Assembly: GCA_036897625.1 (NCBI GenBank)
Contig: JAYMTA010000213.1
Location: 1-34,874, forward strand
Origin: Pelargonium cotyledonis
Lineage: Eukaryota; Streptophyta; Magnoliopsida; Geraniales; Geraniaceae
Length of the DNA: 34,874 nt
Direction of reading: 5' to 3'
A model generated the notes under the pieces. It was not told the origin of the DNA. It did no database searches and saw only the letters and a list, made by a program, of their open reading frames with translations. Every line of letters begins with the position of its first letter. The first letter of the stretch is position 1. This document shows, piece by piece, positions 1 to 10,584 of the stretch. Made by a program: the position numbers and the translations under genes.

Positions 1-10
1 GAAAAAAAAT

Positions 11-89
11 TAATGGTTTTCCGGCAAAACTATGAGTTTCCCGGCCAAGCTATAAATTTTCCGGTCAAACTATGAATTTTTCGGCAGAA
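11..89. repeat. Short tandem repeat, 20-bp unit, about four copies
   Basis: Units of the form CTATGAATTTTCCGGCAAAA lie head to tail at 30-49, 50-69 and 70-89, with a fourth, diverged unit at 11-29. Copies differ at a few positions. Non-coding and without an obvious role. Confidence 0.8.
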
Positions 90-1069
90 CATGATGAACA
101 TGTTCTTGATGAAGAAGAAGGGTAATAGAGTGAGGGTATTTTTGGAATTTCAAAAAATAAAATTTAAAATATTCCGTTAACTTTAACGGAAAAAGTGTGC
201 TACACGATAAATGTCATCTTCAATGGTGGTAAAAGTAACATCATGATCTTTAAGAGTGATATGTGTAATAAACTTATCTAAGAAAAGATGTACCTGTAAT
301 TTTCTCAAAAACAAATGTTGCTTTGAATATAAGTTATCAAAATTCTATTCACGTGCAATTGGTTGATCAAATTGACTCATATACTCGTGTAGTAGTATTT
401 CTATCGTAAACGGTATCATTTATAACCGTGTCGTCAAATTAAACAAACATGACAAGTTTTACATAAAAAATGTTGCCGAAGTAGCAATCATGTAGAAATT
501 AAATTAGGTAAATCTACAAATTAGACAATTATGGAACTATATTGTATAATTGAAAGGTCAAATTAGACAAAATTGACGTAGCGACTATGCGTCCTCGATT
601 ATACAATTTTGTTTTAAATTAGTCTCATTACTGAATAACTAATTTTAGTTAACTTAAGCATTACGTGGTCACCATGTCAAGAGAAGTTGTTCGTACAAGA
701 TTGTCGTGTCAACCTAATTTGACAACACCGAAACAGATTTGACCAATTCAAAAGAAAATAACATAGTTTGGGACCATATCGGAACATTATAGATAGTTTG
801 GAAACCCATTTGAAACAAAACTAAAATTGAGTACCAATTCAGAGCAAAGTGGATAGTTAGAGGACCGAAATGAAACATTTTCCTATATGAAACCCTACAA
901 CATCTCAACCCTAAATGTTACATGATCTTAACTCTTACATCAAACCACAAGGCGAAACTCAAAAGCCAATGAGGGCGAGTACAAAAGCTTTCTCGGGATC
1001 TTCTAATCCCCATACTTTCGGTGACAACTGCCTATAGATAAAAGCTTTCTCAGGATCTGATATCGAGTT
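90..1069. other. AT-rich spacer and probable 3' UTR of the ALS small-subunit gene
   Basis: No coding exon was recognised. The part near 950-1069 is likely the 3' UTR of the minus-strand gene and contains an 18-bp near-repeat (GATCCYGAGAAAGCTTTT on the minus strand, at 1057 and 1000). The stretch at about 720-890, with phrases such as TTTGGGACCATATCGG and GGACCGAAATGAAAC, looks like a fragment of an old dispersed repeat; its family was not identified. Confidence 0.5.
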
Positions 1070-4000
1070 TTACAAGGGAAGAGAGAATCCGCGCAGAGAT
1101 GTGGAATCAATGCCTGATTCTCGCACCAACGCAACTCTTCCGGTTCGTGCAACCTTAACATAGCAAGAAACCGATCTTTTAACAGAAACATATTGATGAA
1201 GCATAAAATTTCAAAATGTTGCATATATCCAATATATGTACAAAGATGGAAATGAAACTACTGCAAGCAAAACTAGGGACAAAAAAACAAATTCGATGGC
1301 TGAGACTAAAGCGTAGAATTCGTAGAAGAGGGCTCATAAACGGTTTTTTTGGAGGCGAAATGAATTGTTTTGAACCTATGGTGAAGTGGAATCTACTGTA
1401 AAATTCTCTATTCAACTATTATCGTAATTTCTTGACCAAGAACGCATCTAACAAAATGCTTATGCACTAAAGATCAGCCTTGTGCATTATAACTGGCAAT
1501 TCGGGTTTTGGGTCGGGATTTTTCAGGCTTGGGTTGAACATACTTTATCCAAACCCGACCCCCAAGAGGTGCAGGTTTCAGGTTTTACATAAAAAATGTG
1601 CAGGTCGAGTACATTTGACCTCACCCAAAAATTAATCAAGTATATTTTATGCAATCAGAACCCACACGTAAGTGCGGGTTGGATTTCGAGTGCTCGAGGG
1701 TTCGAGCCCACATTGTCAGTTCTAGTGAGAAGTTTCAAATAAGTCCTCATTGCTATTCATGACAAACTAAGTTCTGGTTCAATACAATCTCATCAAGATT
1801 TCGGTTTAAGTAGAGGGATTGGTTTCATTGGATATTATTTCTATCTGTAATGTGCGAGAAATAGGTTCCGATGAAAGATGAAATGATTTTCAGGATTATA
1901 TTCAACGTTTTACCAGTTTTCTGCGGAGCAAGACAGCAAGTTAAATAAACAGAATATGCGACTTGACAAGAACCAAGGATTGGGAAACAAACCTCACAAA
2001 GCCCGTAGGGCTCTAGTAACCTCTGTAGTGCGACCATCTTGTTTATATCACCTGTGAGCTGGGACAACCGAAAAAGGATCCAATATTAATAAAACGGGAC
2101 GAGTCAAACAAATAAAGTGAGTCAAAGAATGGTAAGAAAAGCCCGACAAAGATAGGATATCACGAGCATTGAAATGAATGTGGGGCTCCAACAAAACAGC
2201 TCGAAACTAACATTGTATTTGCTTTTCATTGCTACAATAAACGCATTGCTGTTTTTGATACCTAGTTTCAAATACTAGAAAGGATATGCTCATATGATGT
2301 AGCCCGATCATAGACGGACAAATTTCTGCACATAATGACGATATAGTGATGTATCGATAATTGTTTTCGAAAGATACAGAGTTCACACGTACATGGATAA
2401 ATATGCATGTATTTATGTTCAGGTCTAAGCCTGTAGTGCTCTTAGAATAACCCAAAACCATTTGAACATTTTAGTCTCTCAAAAATCAACCTCACCGCTA
2501 CTTAGTGCTGGCAATTTGAATTTCGGATTGGGTTTTCCTGGGTTTGGGTTAAAAGGACCTCATCCCATACCCTAATCTGCATAGGTACGCGGGTCAGGTT
2601 TGCCATGGGAAAAGGTGCATATTGAGTGTGGGTTGCCCACTCCCAAAAAAAAGTTATCAGGTCCATCTGAGTGACCTTGAAACCACAAAAATGTGGGTCG
2701 GGCTTGGGTTCTAATACATGATGACAGATGGGAAATAAGAGTGGGACCTTTATGGTATCTCTACTGCAGTGCCCGACACTACCACAAAGAACTATTACGA
2801 GAGTTTTAAACTAACAAGTAAACGGGGAATCAGAAGTTTACCTCAAGAGTAATTGTATGATCAGACACATCCACAGCTTTGGCTCTGAAAATGCTTGCGA
2901 TATCGAGAACATCCCTCCTAGCAGCAGGGTTAACTGCAACCTTTATAAGCATCAGCTCTCGCTCTGCAAACGGCAGGTGTGTAATATCCTGAACCTGAAG
3001 AAACCAATCTCATTTTCGTCAGGTACATGGTCACCCACACGGCAAAAGAAAATTAAATACACGCATACACAATCATGAAGCACAGAGTGGTACTGTAGAA
3101 TTTTTACCGTAAATGATTTTAATTAGTTTCAATCTTTTTATTGTTTTAATGTCACATTTACCAAACTGATAGAAAAACTAACAAAAGTTAAGGTCACGCG
3201 ATCTTTCAACTTCTTAAAATATGAAAAAATTGATATCCATACTTCGTGAAGATCTATAAGCTTGTGAAGCTGCTGAACCAGCTTGCCAATGGTCTCATCA
3301 GTTCCAGGAACAACAGTAGTAATGCGAGATAGTCCCTCGACTTCGGCACGACCAACAGCTAGACTCTGAGAATAGAAAAAAAGGAAATACATTCAGATCA
3401 ACAGGTCGGGGGGGAAAATTTTTTTAAAAAAGGACAAATCAATTAACTGACCTGAATATTATAACCTCGTCGAGATATAACCCCAGTAATTATATTGAGA
3501 ACTCCCGGAGAATCATTGACGAGCATGGATAATGTGTGTGACCGAAGCCCACTTGACTGTTTTGGAATAGCAAACCATGCCAAGTTAATATAACCCATAA
3601 TGGTTATGGACTTGAATCTAAACCGAAATAATTTAGCTGAAACCAATATTCCAAGGCTATTGATACTGCTGAAGTTCAAATCAAGCATATAAGGGAGAAG
3701 CTAGAAATAAAATGTCACAAGTTTGCAATCAGATGCACGTCGTGATGCTTAAGAGTTTGATGTTTTGAAATTTGAATAATAGGAATCTACATTGAAAAAT
3801 ACAACAATGTTACCCGAAGTATTAAGAGTATCTTACGTCTTCATCGTTGAGAACACCCCAATGAGCGTCAAGAACTTGGTTCATGGATAGATCGTCATAA
3901 GGCTCCACCGGATATACGTCACCCTTCATGGAAAATAAAAAATTTAGATATTCAATCCAACAGCAATTTCTAATACGTAGAAAGCTAAGAGGCTAAGATA

Positions 4001-7000
4001 CTAAAGTTCAACAAAAATAGATAAAATTGCAATGTAATTTTTTTTTTAAATAGAAAAAGGACGCGCTTATCCTCACATGTCCGTGTCTGACAGTGTCCTC
4101 CAAGACACGCTGCCAATTATTAATCTGCCTTACCAAGTTTGATGCTTAATTCCTAACTACAGGACAATATTTTCTAGTAACACATTACATTACGCACTGA
4201 AATTGTGTTCCACCAAATAAATAATAGCTATGTACACTTCAGAATATTATATTCCAACTACTGTATAAATCAATTTTTGTAATCACCCATCTAGTGGTCG
4301 ACTCTGACATATCATTAGGATTGAAAACAAGATAGAGAAGAATTAAGTAGTGTTACCCCCAAAGATGTACTTGCACTGCCATAAACCGAGCTTCTTTTAA
4401 TCTTTGCAGGGGCCTCGGCCTCTACAGACATGGTCTCTTCAAGATCGGGATAAGAAGCTGCAGAAAATCTCCAAAATGGAGCCGTTTGACCCATCCTTTC
4501 TCGTCTTAGAGCAATCTAAAAGAAGCAAGATATCAAAACCTCATTGCGCAAAATACAAAAAGACATTTCATTATAATCCAAATAACTTTTTTATTTTCAT
4601 GTAAAAAGATCAAAACTTCTGAACAGGTGCAAAATCGATATTCGGCACTTGGATACTTGAATGATACAAGTACAATGCTAGTATCTGAGAATATAAATAT
4701 TCAAAAGTATTCTAGCTAGAAATAGAACAAAAGAATTGTTAAGATTGAAAAGATAAAGAGTTTTATAGATTCCATATGTTAGAGAAGATGGACTTAGTTC
4801 TGTGACGTATATGTTATCTGTAGTTATTGTTTAGCTAGGTTTCCAATACAAAAACATAAAACAAATAAAGAATTATTAAAGTACTATTGCATCCTGTATT
4901 TTTAATGATTTCTGTATTGCCGGTGTACACCATAAACACGGTAGCTTACCTTTCCAGTTCTTGCTAGTTCTTTAATTCCAAATTTGCTTAAGTTTCTTTG
5001 TACGGCAACGATCTTCCCGGGATCTCCAGTGACCTGAGACATTGTCATGAAATCATATATACCATGTAATAAATCATATTTTATAGACCGGTAACACAGC
5101 CGAGGTCTTAAAACGCAGACTAAGACTAAAATGAAAGAGCATTTAGCGAGTGGATGTATAAGGAGCTGACAAAATTCACCTCCATAGTGAGTGAATCTTC
5201 AGAGATGTCCACGACTCTTGCCCTGAAGATGTCCACCAACCACATGATCTGAGAATTGAAGTGCAAAGTGAACAGAAATTACTCGAAAGAAAGCAAATGG
5301 ATTGCAGGATTTGTAGCAACTAGGTTCGGCTCTAATAATCGGCAGAAAGACATATAGACACGCGCATGCACAGAGAATCCTGGCATCAATTTCCAATCAT
5401 ATATTCATATGAAATAGTAAAAGTAACCAAAGCTTAACATTCTTGCTCGATCAAAGTTTATTTTGATGAAGCAGCTTGGTTTTTCCATGTCAAAGACAAT
5501 CATCAGAAGTAGAGTTGGCAATTCATGTTTCAGCCCTTTGGGTTGGGTTGGGTTGGGTTGAAAAGACCTAACCCGAAGCCGGCCGACAAAAGGTGCAAGT
5601 CCTTGCAGGTTTTACGTAGAATATGGGTCGGTTAGTGTGGGTCATCCAATCCAACTCTCACATTTCCTATGTCAAGACCGACCCCAAAATCAATAGGATC
5701 TATGTTATGCGACCGGACCCACACAAAAAATGTGGGTCGGAATTTGGGTTCAAATTGCCAGCTCTGATTACTGATTAGAAGATGCTCCACCGAACTATAT
5801 GTTGGGTTATATACGTGTACTTTTACACTAAAAACAACTAAAGAAATGGTATATCCCTACCTCCGGGCGCGTACTTGGATCTGCGTTAAGCTTAATGAGC
5901 ATGAGTTCTCGCTCGACTTGTGGCTCCTTGGAGATATCATCCACCTAATATAACAAAGGAAGTTAATTACTAGAAATTAGGGCATAACCAAATACAAAGA
6001 AAAAAAATTGGCCTAATAACCAGTTCGGCCTGACCTACATCTCTCCATCAAGAAAACATGTCCCAAATATCACCACTGTGACACTTATTTCTGAAAGTTG
6101 GAAATCATGAGAAACAGTAAAAGAAAGGTAAGTGGTAACCTTATTGACATTAACGAGCTTGTTAAGCTGTTCTACAACTTGCCGCAAAACATTCTCGGTA
6201 CCAGAGACAACTATGGTAAAAAGAGCCTTATCCTCATTCAACCCAACAGCAAGAGACTCAATATTATAACCCCTCCGAGCAAAAACCCCAGCAATCCGGT
6301 TTATAATTCCACTCTCATCCCCGACAAACACTGAAATTGTGTGACGCCGCACCCTGAAATTAATTATAAAAGAAATCATATTACGAGTCAAAACCATGTC
6401 AAATTTGTGGAACGCGTAATTAGAGAATAAATATCGCATAAATCATGAGTACTTTGCATTGATAATTATCCTTGGCCACTCATTCTACAACTGCTTCATA
6501 AGACTAGCAACTGCAATCCCCCAAATCAATTCTTGGGTTCAGTTCCTCTTTGAGCTTTCTCCTCGATCCACAGACCATTCATCTTTAAACTATTAATTAC
6601 TAAACACAAGTTACGGCTAGGACTCAACCCAAGTACATTTCCAGGACAGTGCTTATTAGTGTAAAAAGGGTGGCCCGGTGCACAAGGGTCAAACCATTGT
6701 GAAGTTCGGAATTTCTCCATCTCGAACCCGTGACCTCAATTCAAAATGCAACAAACTTAGAGTTCTGCAAAGCTCACCCTGTATAAGTGCCTATTAGTGT
6801 AAGAAGATCACACACCACACTCAACCATATAAGCAATTAACAATTTCTAGCAACCAAAACATGTAAAATCATTTCAACGACAGCATTTCAACCAAAACCA
6901 CATATTCATGATGACAAAATGGTAACAACAACAATAGTGACACCAAATGGAACAGTAAACCTAATAAATAAAAAACACAAACCCATTCGTTTTACTCCAA

Positions 7001-7874
7001 ACTCAATTCAAACAATGAGAACCCACTACATACCACACCTATACACACCCAACTTTAGTAGCAATTAAACTATCTATAGCAACGACAGCATTAATGACAC
7101 CAAATGGAGGTGGAATCTCAACAAAAAAAAAATACACATTTCGATTTACTCCAAATTCAATTGAACGAAGAAGAACCCCTTCCTACCAAATCTATACACA
7201 CTCCACTTTAGTAGAAATTAAATTATATATAGCAACCACCACATGTTCACCACAAGGGGATAAGAACAATACCAGTAATGGCACTAATGGAACAGTAAAA
7301 TCCCCCCACCACCACCCCCCAAAAAAATACATTTCTTTTTACTCCAAACCCAATTGAAGAAAGAAGAACCCACTTCATATCAAACCTATACCCTCTCAAT
7401 TTTTTGTAGCAATTAAACTATTTATAGCAACCACCACATGTAAAATCATGCCAGCCACATGTTCAAGACAAAAAGGTAGGAACAACAACATTAATGACAC
7501 CAAATTGAACAGCAAAACCCCAGAAGAAGAAAAAAAAAAAAAAAAAAAAAAACCCATTTCACTTTACTCAAAACACATCAGGAAAAGCAACAAATCAACA
7601 CATACTTAAATGTTCTGAAAGAAACATCAATGGAAGTAAAATTTGAACTAAGGACTCACTTAGAGCGAGTTGCTGGAGTTGCAGAGCTAGTCACAGAAAC
7701 TGCATTGTCAGTGGCAGCTGAGACCTTCAGCTTCCTTGGGAGCTCAAGGCTCTTCCATTTTGGTACCTTCAAGTGCCCAAAATCCAAACTTTTTGAGAAC
7801 ACGTAACGTGAATCCACCTTGAAACATGGGTTTTGAGTCCTTAGTGTAGATGGGTACTGTGACACCGCCGCCAT
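1070..7874 (-). CDS. VAT1: Acetolactate synthase regulatory (small) subunit, chloroplastic
   Basis: Regulatory subunit of acetohydroxyacid (acetolactate) synthase, the first common enzyme of valine, leucine and isoleucine synthesis. In the known family it stimulates the catalytic subunit and confers branched-chain amino-acid feedback in plastids. Exons in coding order: 7874-7660, 6353-6140, 5944-5861, 5248-5180, 5033-4950, 4515-4357, 3923-3837, 3556-3452, 3365-3243, 2994-2842, 2058-1993, 1153-1070 (TAA). All introns are GT-AG and the total is 1443 nt, 480 residues, close to the roughly 480-490 usual in plants. Residues 1-72 are a Ser/Thr/Lys-rich, poorly conserved N terminus, as in a transit peptide. 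Two IlvH-like repeats follow, at about 73-230 and 308-470. Each has an ACT domain ([30 protein letters not shown]), the [14 protein letters not shown]-like motif, an ERELMLIK motif and a VTGD-like strand with VARTG or LARTG. A linker of about 80 residues joins them. Arabidopsis has two such genes (At5g16290 VAT1, At2g31810); the symbol marks the family, and the exact orthologue is inferred. Introns 3, 10 and 11 carry MITE-like repeats and intron 1 a tandem repeat. Confidence 0.96.
1491..1721 (+). repeat. GGGTCGGGT-rich MITE-like element in intron 11 of the ALS small-subunit gene
   Basis: It starts AACTGGCAATTCGGG and ends ATTGTCAGTT, which are imperfect inverted ends. The inside alternates GGGTTTGGGTCGGG-like runs with their complements (AACCCGACCCCC). 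No coding potential and no clear target-site duplication. Confidence 0.65.
2504..2727 (+). repeat. Second GGGTCGGGT-rich MITE-like element, intron 10 of the ALS small-subunit gene
   Basis: It starts AGTGCTGGCAATTT and contains GGGTTTGGGTTAAAAGGACC, then AAAAATGTGGGTCGGGCTTG near its 3' end, matching the copies at 1491 and 5511. The right end is decayed, so its limit is approximate. Confidence 0.6.
5511..5765 (+). repeat. Best-preserved GGGTCGGGT-rich MITE-like element, intron 3 of the ALS small-subunit gene
   Basis: It is 255 bp with 13-bp terminal inverted repeats, AGAGTTGGCAATT at 5511-5523 and AATTGCCAGCTCT at 5753-5765, one mismatch. Inside are four GGGTT units at 5539-5560 and the shared AAAATGTGGGTCGG block. 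It has no ORF, so it would be non-autonomous. A clean target duplication was not seen. Confidence 0.75.
6826..7590. repeat. Degenerate tandem repeat filling intron 1 of the ALS small-subunit gene
   Basis: About four diverged units of 150-230 bp. Recurrent anchors are GTAGCAATTAAACTATCTAT (near 7058, 7210, 7406, weak near 6831) and GACACCAAATGGAACAGTAA (near 6939, 7096, 7280, 7496). It ends with a poly(A) run near 7528-7551. It lies in the first intron, downstream of the transit-peptide exon. Confidence 0.7.
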
Positions 7875-9149
7875 GAATGAGTGGTGTTAGAGAGAGAGTA
7901 TATTTAGAGAGAGAAAGAGACAATGAGAGCTATAGTGAAAGAGTGTTTATAAAACAAAGAGAGGCACTCAGCTTTTGCCACTTCTCAATGTGTTTTGTAT
8001 TTTATTTATTTGATTTAATTTTTCTGAGTTCCATGAATTATCTTAGCAATTGGTTGTGATAAGATGTCTCGTAGTATCATCAAATTTATATGCTACCTAA
8101 AGTGAAACCTAAATGGAATGGGAACGGGACGGGTTTTAAAATATATATGCATTCTCAATTTCATTTTGGATCGGATTTTCCCATCTTTGATCGAAAAGTG
8201 AATTTAACTAAAAAAATAATAACAAAATAAAAATAATTTTTGCCTAAATATTTTTGCTTTATACATAGTTGTCTAAAATTCACCTGACTTTGCTTGAACT
8301 ATATTGATTAAATTTCAAAGTTCCTATATGATTTGAAGAAAATTGACACTTGTTCTTGTATTCATTTGCACATAAAAAGGGCTATATAAATTTGGATTTT
8401 TTTTTGTTCACTTGTTTATTATTTGTTCAAACACTTAATAAAAAGTTTAAAGCTTTTAATGTGAACTAATATTATAAAATCATCAAACACGACTTTTAGT
8501 ACCCTTTGACCCGTGCATGGATAACTAGGCATGACTCGCGTGTACAAAAGGCAGGCAACGCGGGTACCCCTTGTAGATGTGATGCTTACGCACCATGACT
8601 TGTGAGGATGATGCCAATAGGTGAGGCATGCAACGGGTGTACGAGGCGCGTGAGCTTGAGCATGATTACATCCATCGTTTTAGTTAAGATCTCTATTACT
8701 GCTCATTGCGACAAGAATTTTCATTGCAATGAAGCGTATCAAACACAAATATATTGTGTCCGACACCTTCAAAGACTACAGTTGAGTTATGAAACACATT
8801 GTGTTGCAAACACAAATCAAAACTCTTATGAAGTTTGTCTTATTCGATTTTCGACATCTAAACAAAATTTGACCTAATCTGATACGTAAGCTGGACTGAT
8901 CAATCTTTTTGTGACAACGATTCAAGCCCAACCCGAACTCCGAATTGTTATTTATGATATTCAAATTATCTAAAAATAAAATTGCAAAACGTAACGCCAT
9001 CTGATTGGTCAAAGCCCTCACACTAACACTTATAGCCGCCTACCTACCTACCGACCATGTCATCTTCAATCGCAGCCAAACATAATGGGCCCCACTCACA
9101 CGCGTCCTTATATGAACGGTCACGATTCACTCACACCCAAACTTTCCCT
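7875..9149. promoter_or_regulatory. Shared upstream region between the ALS small-subunit gene and LETM1
   Basis: The two genes point away from each other here. The first 110 bases above the ALS small-subunit ATG (7875-7985) are rich in CT on its coding strand, as expected for its leader. The rest is AT-rich and without exons. No TATA box or named element could be assigned with confidence, so this is called regulatory only from gene arrangement. Confidence 0.5.
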
Positions 9150-10563
9150 ATACTCGGATCACACACCATCACCTTAGTCACAAAACCCGAATTGAACCGC
9201 CATCTAGTAGCTACTGACTCGGCCACTCTTCTTCGTCTCAGTCTCTCCATTTTCGATCGATTATTGTTCGCTCCGATCTCAGACGAAACCGCCGGCTCCG
9301 GCACTACGCCGAGGTAAGTTGAAACATAGCTCGTTCTCGTTACTTCTCGTTGTTTTTCTGTTCAATTTTGGACTGAAATTGTGATTGCATCAAATGTGCG
9401 AGTCTGTGTTGTGCTCGATCGGGAACTGACCTAACGAAATGGCCGATGATCTCGATTTTTCATGAAATGTATTTGAAATTAGTGCGATTCCGTGTTTAAA
9501 CTGATAATCGGAGTTTGTTGTTGATATTTTTGTGGTTGTGGATAGTTAATGGCTCTCTCGGTTTAGTTTTGTTGTTCTGCTTGGTTGCTGAAAAAATGAG
9601 GGAATAGTTATGAAATGGCGAGAATGAAGTTTTGTTGAGCTATGTGTATTTCTCAGTCAGTGCACTGGAATAGAATTGGCACTTAGCTGGGGTTAAGGTA
9701 CTAGTCCGAAGTGTTTGCATCAAATGTGTGTGAAATTTGTACGGTTCTGTGAAAATCTGATTAATTTGTGGTTATTTTTGAGTTAGTGGATAGTGAATGG
9801 CTCTCTCGTGTTAATTTTGTTGTTTTCTTTACTGGCTTCATTGAGCTGTGTAGTTTTTTTACAGTATACTGGTTTAGAAAAAAACCCCACTTAGCTGGGC
9901 TCTTTCGTGTTAATTTTGTTGTTTTCTTTACTCTTTGTTTGGCTGTTGAGAAAATGAGGTTTCATTGAGCCATCTGTATTTTCCTTTACAGTGCACTGGT
10001 TCAAAACTCGCACTTAACTGGTTTAAGGTTCTAGTCCAAAATGATTGGTGAAATGAGATTCGTAAGATTTTGAGTAAATATTCGTAAGGTTCCTAACTAG
10101 TTAATCTGTCCTGAACTACAGGTTGGTAGGGAAGAAAGAAAGGAAGCATAGAATTAAGAAATGATTAAATATTCTGTAATTTGTCTGTAGGAAAGTTTGT
10201 AACTGGGACTAGGTTTAGTTTCTTTATTTATCCGTAGACAAATGAAGGAAGAGGGAATCTTTAAGTGTTGAGATTTAGATCTTGCAATTTTGTGAATTTA
10301 AAATAGGAAGATGGTTTCGATCATTCGAATCTAATTCAATTATTGGACTTCGTTTACTCATTTCAGTTCTGAAGACCATAAAATTAAACACAAGGTAAAT
10401 TTAAGAAACCAATCCCATATGCAGTTTTAGCTATTATTTTTTTGTACCAATATTTTTGGATGAGCTGTTGGTATGATTTGTGCTAAACTTCTAAAGTGAT
10501 GGATGATGAAAGCTTTGTTTGGTTATGTAGGTGCATGATACATTTGATCATTTTTTTCTTCAG
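9150..10563 (+). other. Probable non-coding 5' exon and leader intron of LETM1
   Basis: A GC-richer, CT-containing stretch ends at a strong splice donor (CGCCGAG then GTAAGT, intron starting at 9314). The next good acceptor before the LETM1 start codon is a polypyrimidine tract ending in CTTCAG at 10563, with a second CAG three bases later. An alternative acceptor is TATGTAG at 10530. The inferred leader intron is about 1.2 kb, T-rich, and internally duplicated. The 5' end of the transcript is a guess within about 9050-9200, and no TATA box was assigned. Any ATG in 9060-9313 would belong to an upstream reading frame, not to the protein. Confidence 0.6.
9380..10045. repeat. Tandem duplication inside the LETM1 leader intron
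   Basis: Two copies of a unit of about 330 bp start at GCATCAAATGTG (near 9386 and 9718). Each holds GATAGTTAATGGCTCTCTCG or a close variant (9542, 9790). The second copy contains a further partial repeat of about 100 bp (GTGTTAATTTTGTTGTTTTC at 9808 and 9908). Confidence 0.7.
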
Positions 10564-10584
10564 CAGAGGCTCAAATTTTCAATA

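Noticed and set aside
5540-5562. Telomere-like repeat
   Set aside because: The GGGTT units are five bases long, not the seven-base TTTAGGG of plants, and are part of a dispersed element.
9057-9317. Open frame of 86 codons above LETM1
   Set aside because: Composition and the strong donor at its end fit a 5' untranslated exon. The peptide resembles nothing I recognise, and the frame ends just inside the intron.
10531-10584. Upstream extension of the LETM1 reading frame beginning at a GTG codon
   Set aside because: Plants rarely use GTG starts. The next in-frame ATG gives a typical basic mitochondrial presequence, and the 54 bases overlap a probable acceptor polypyrimidine tract.
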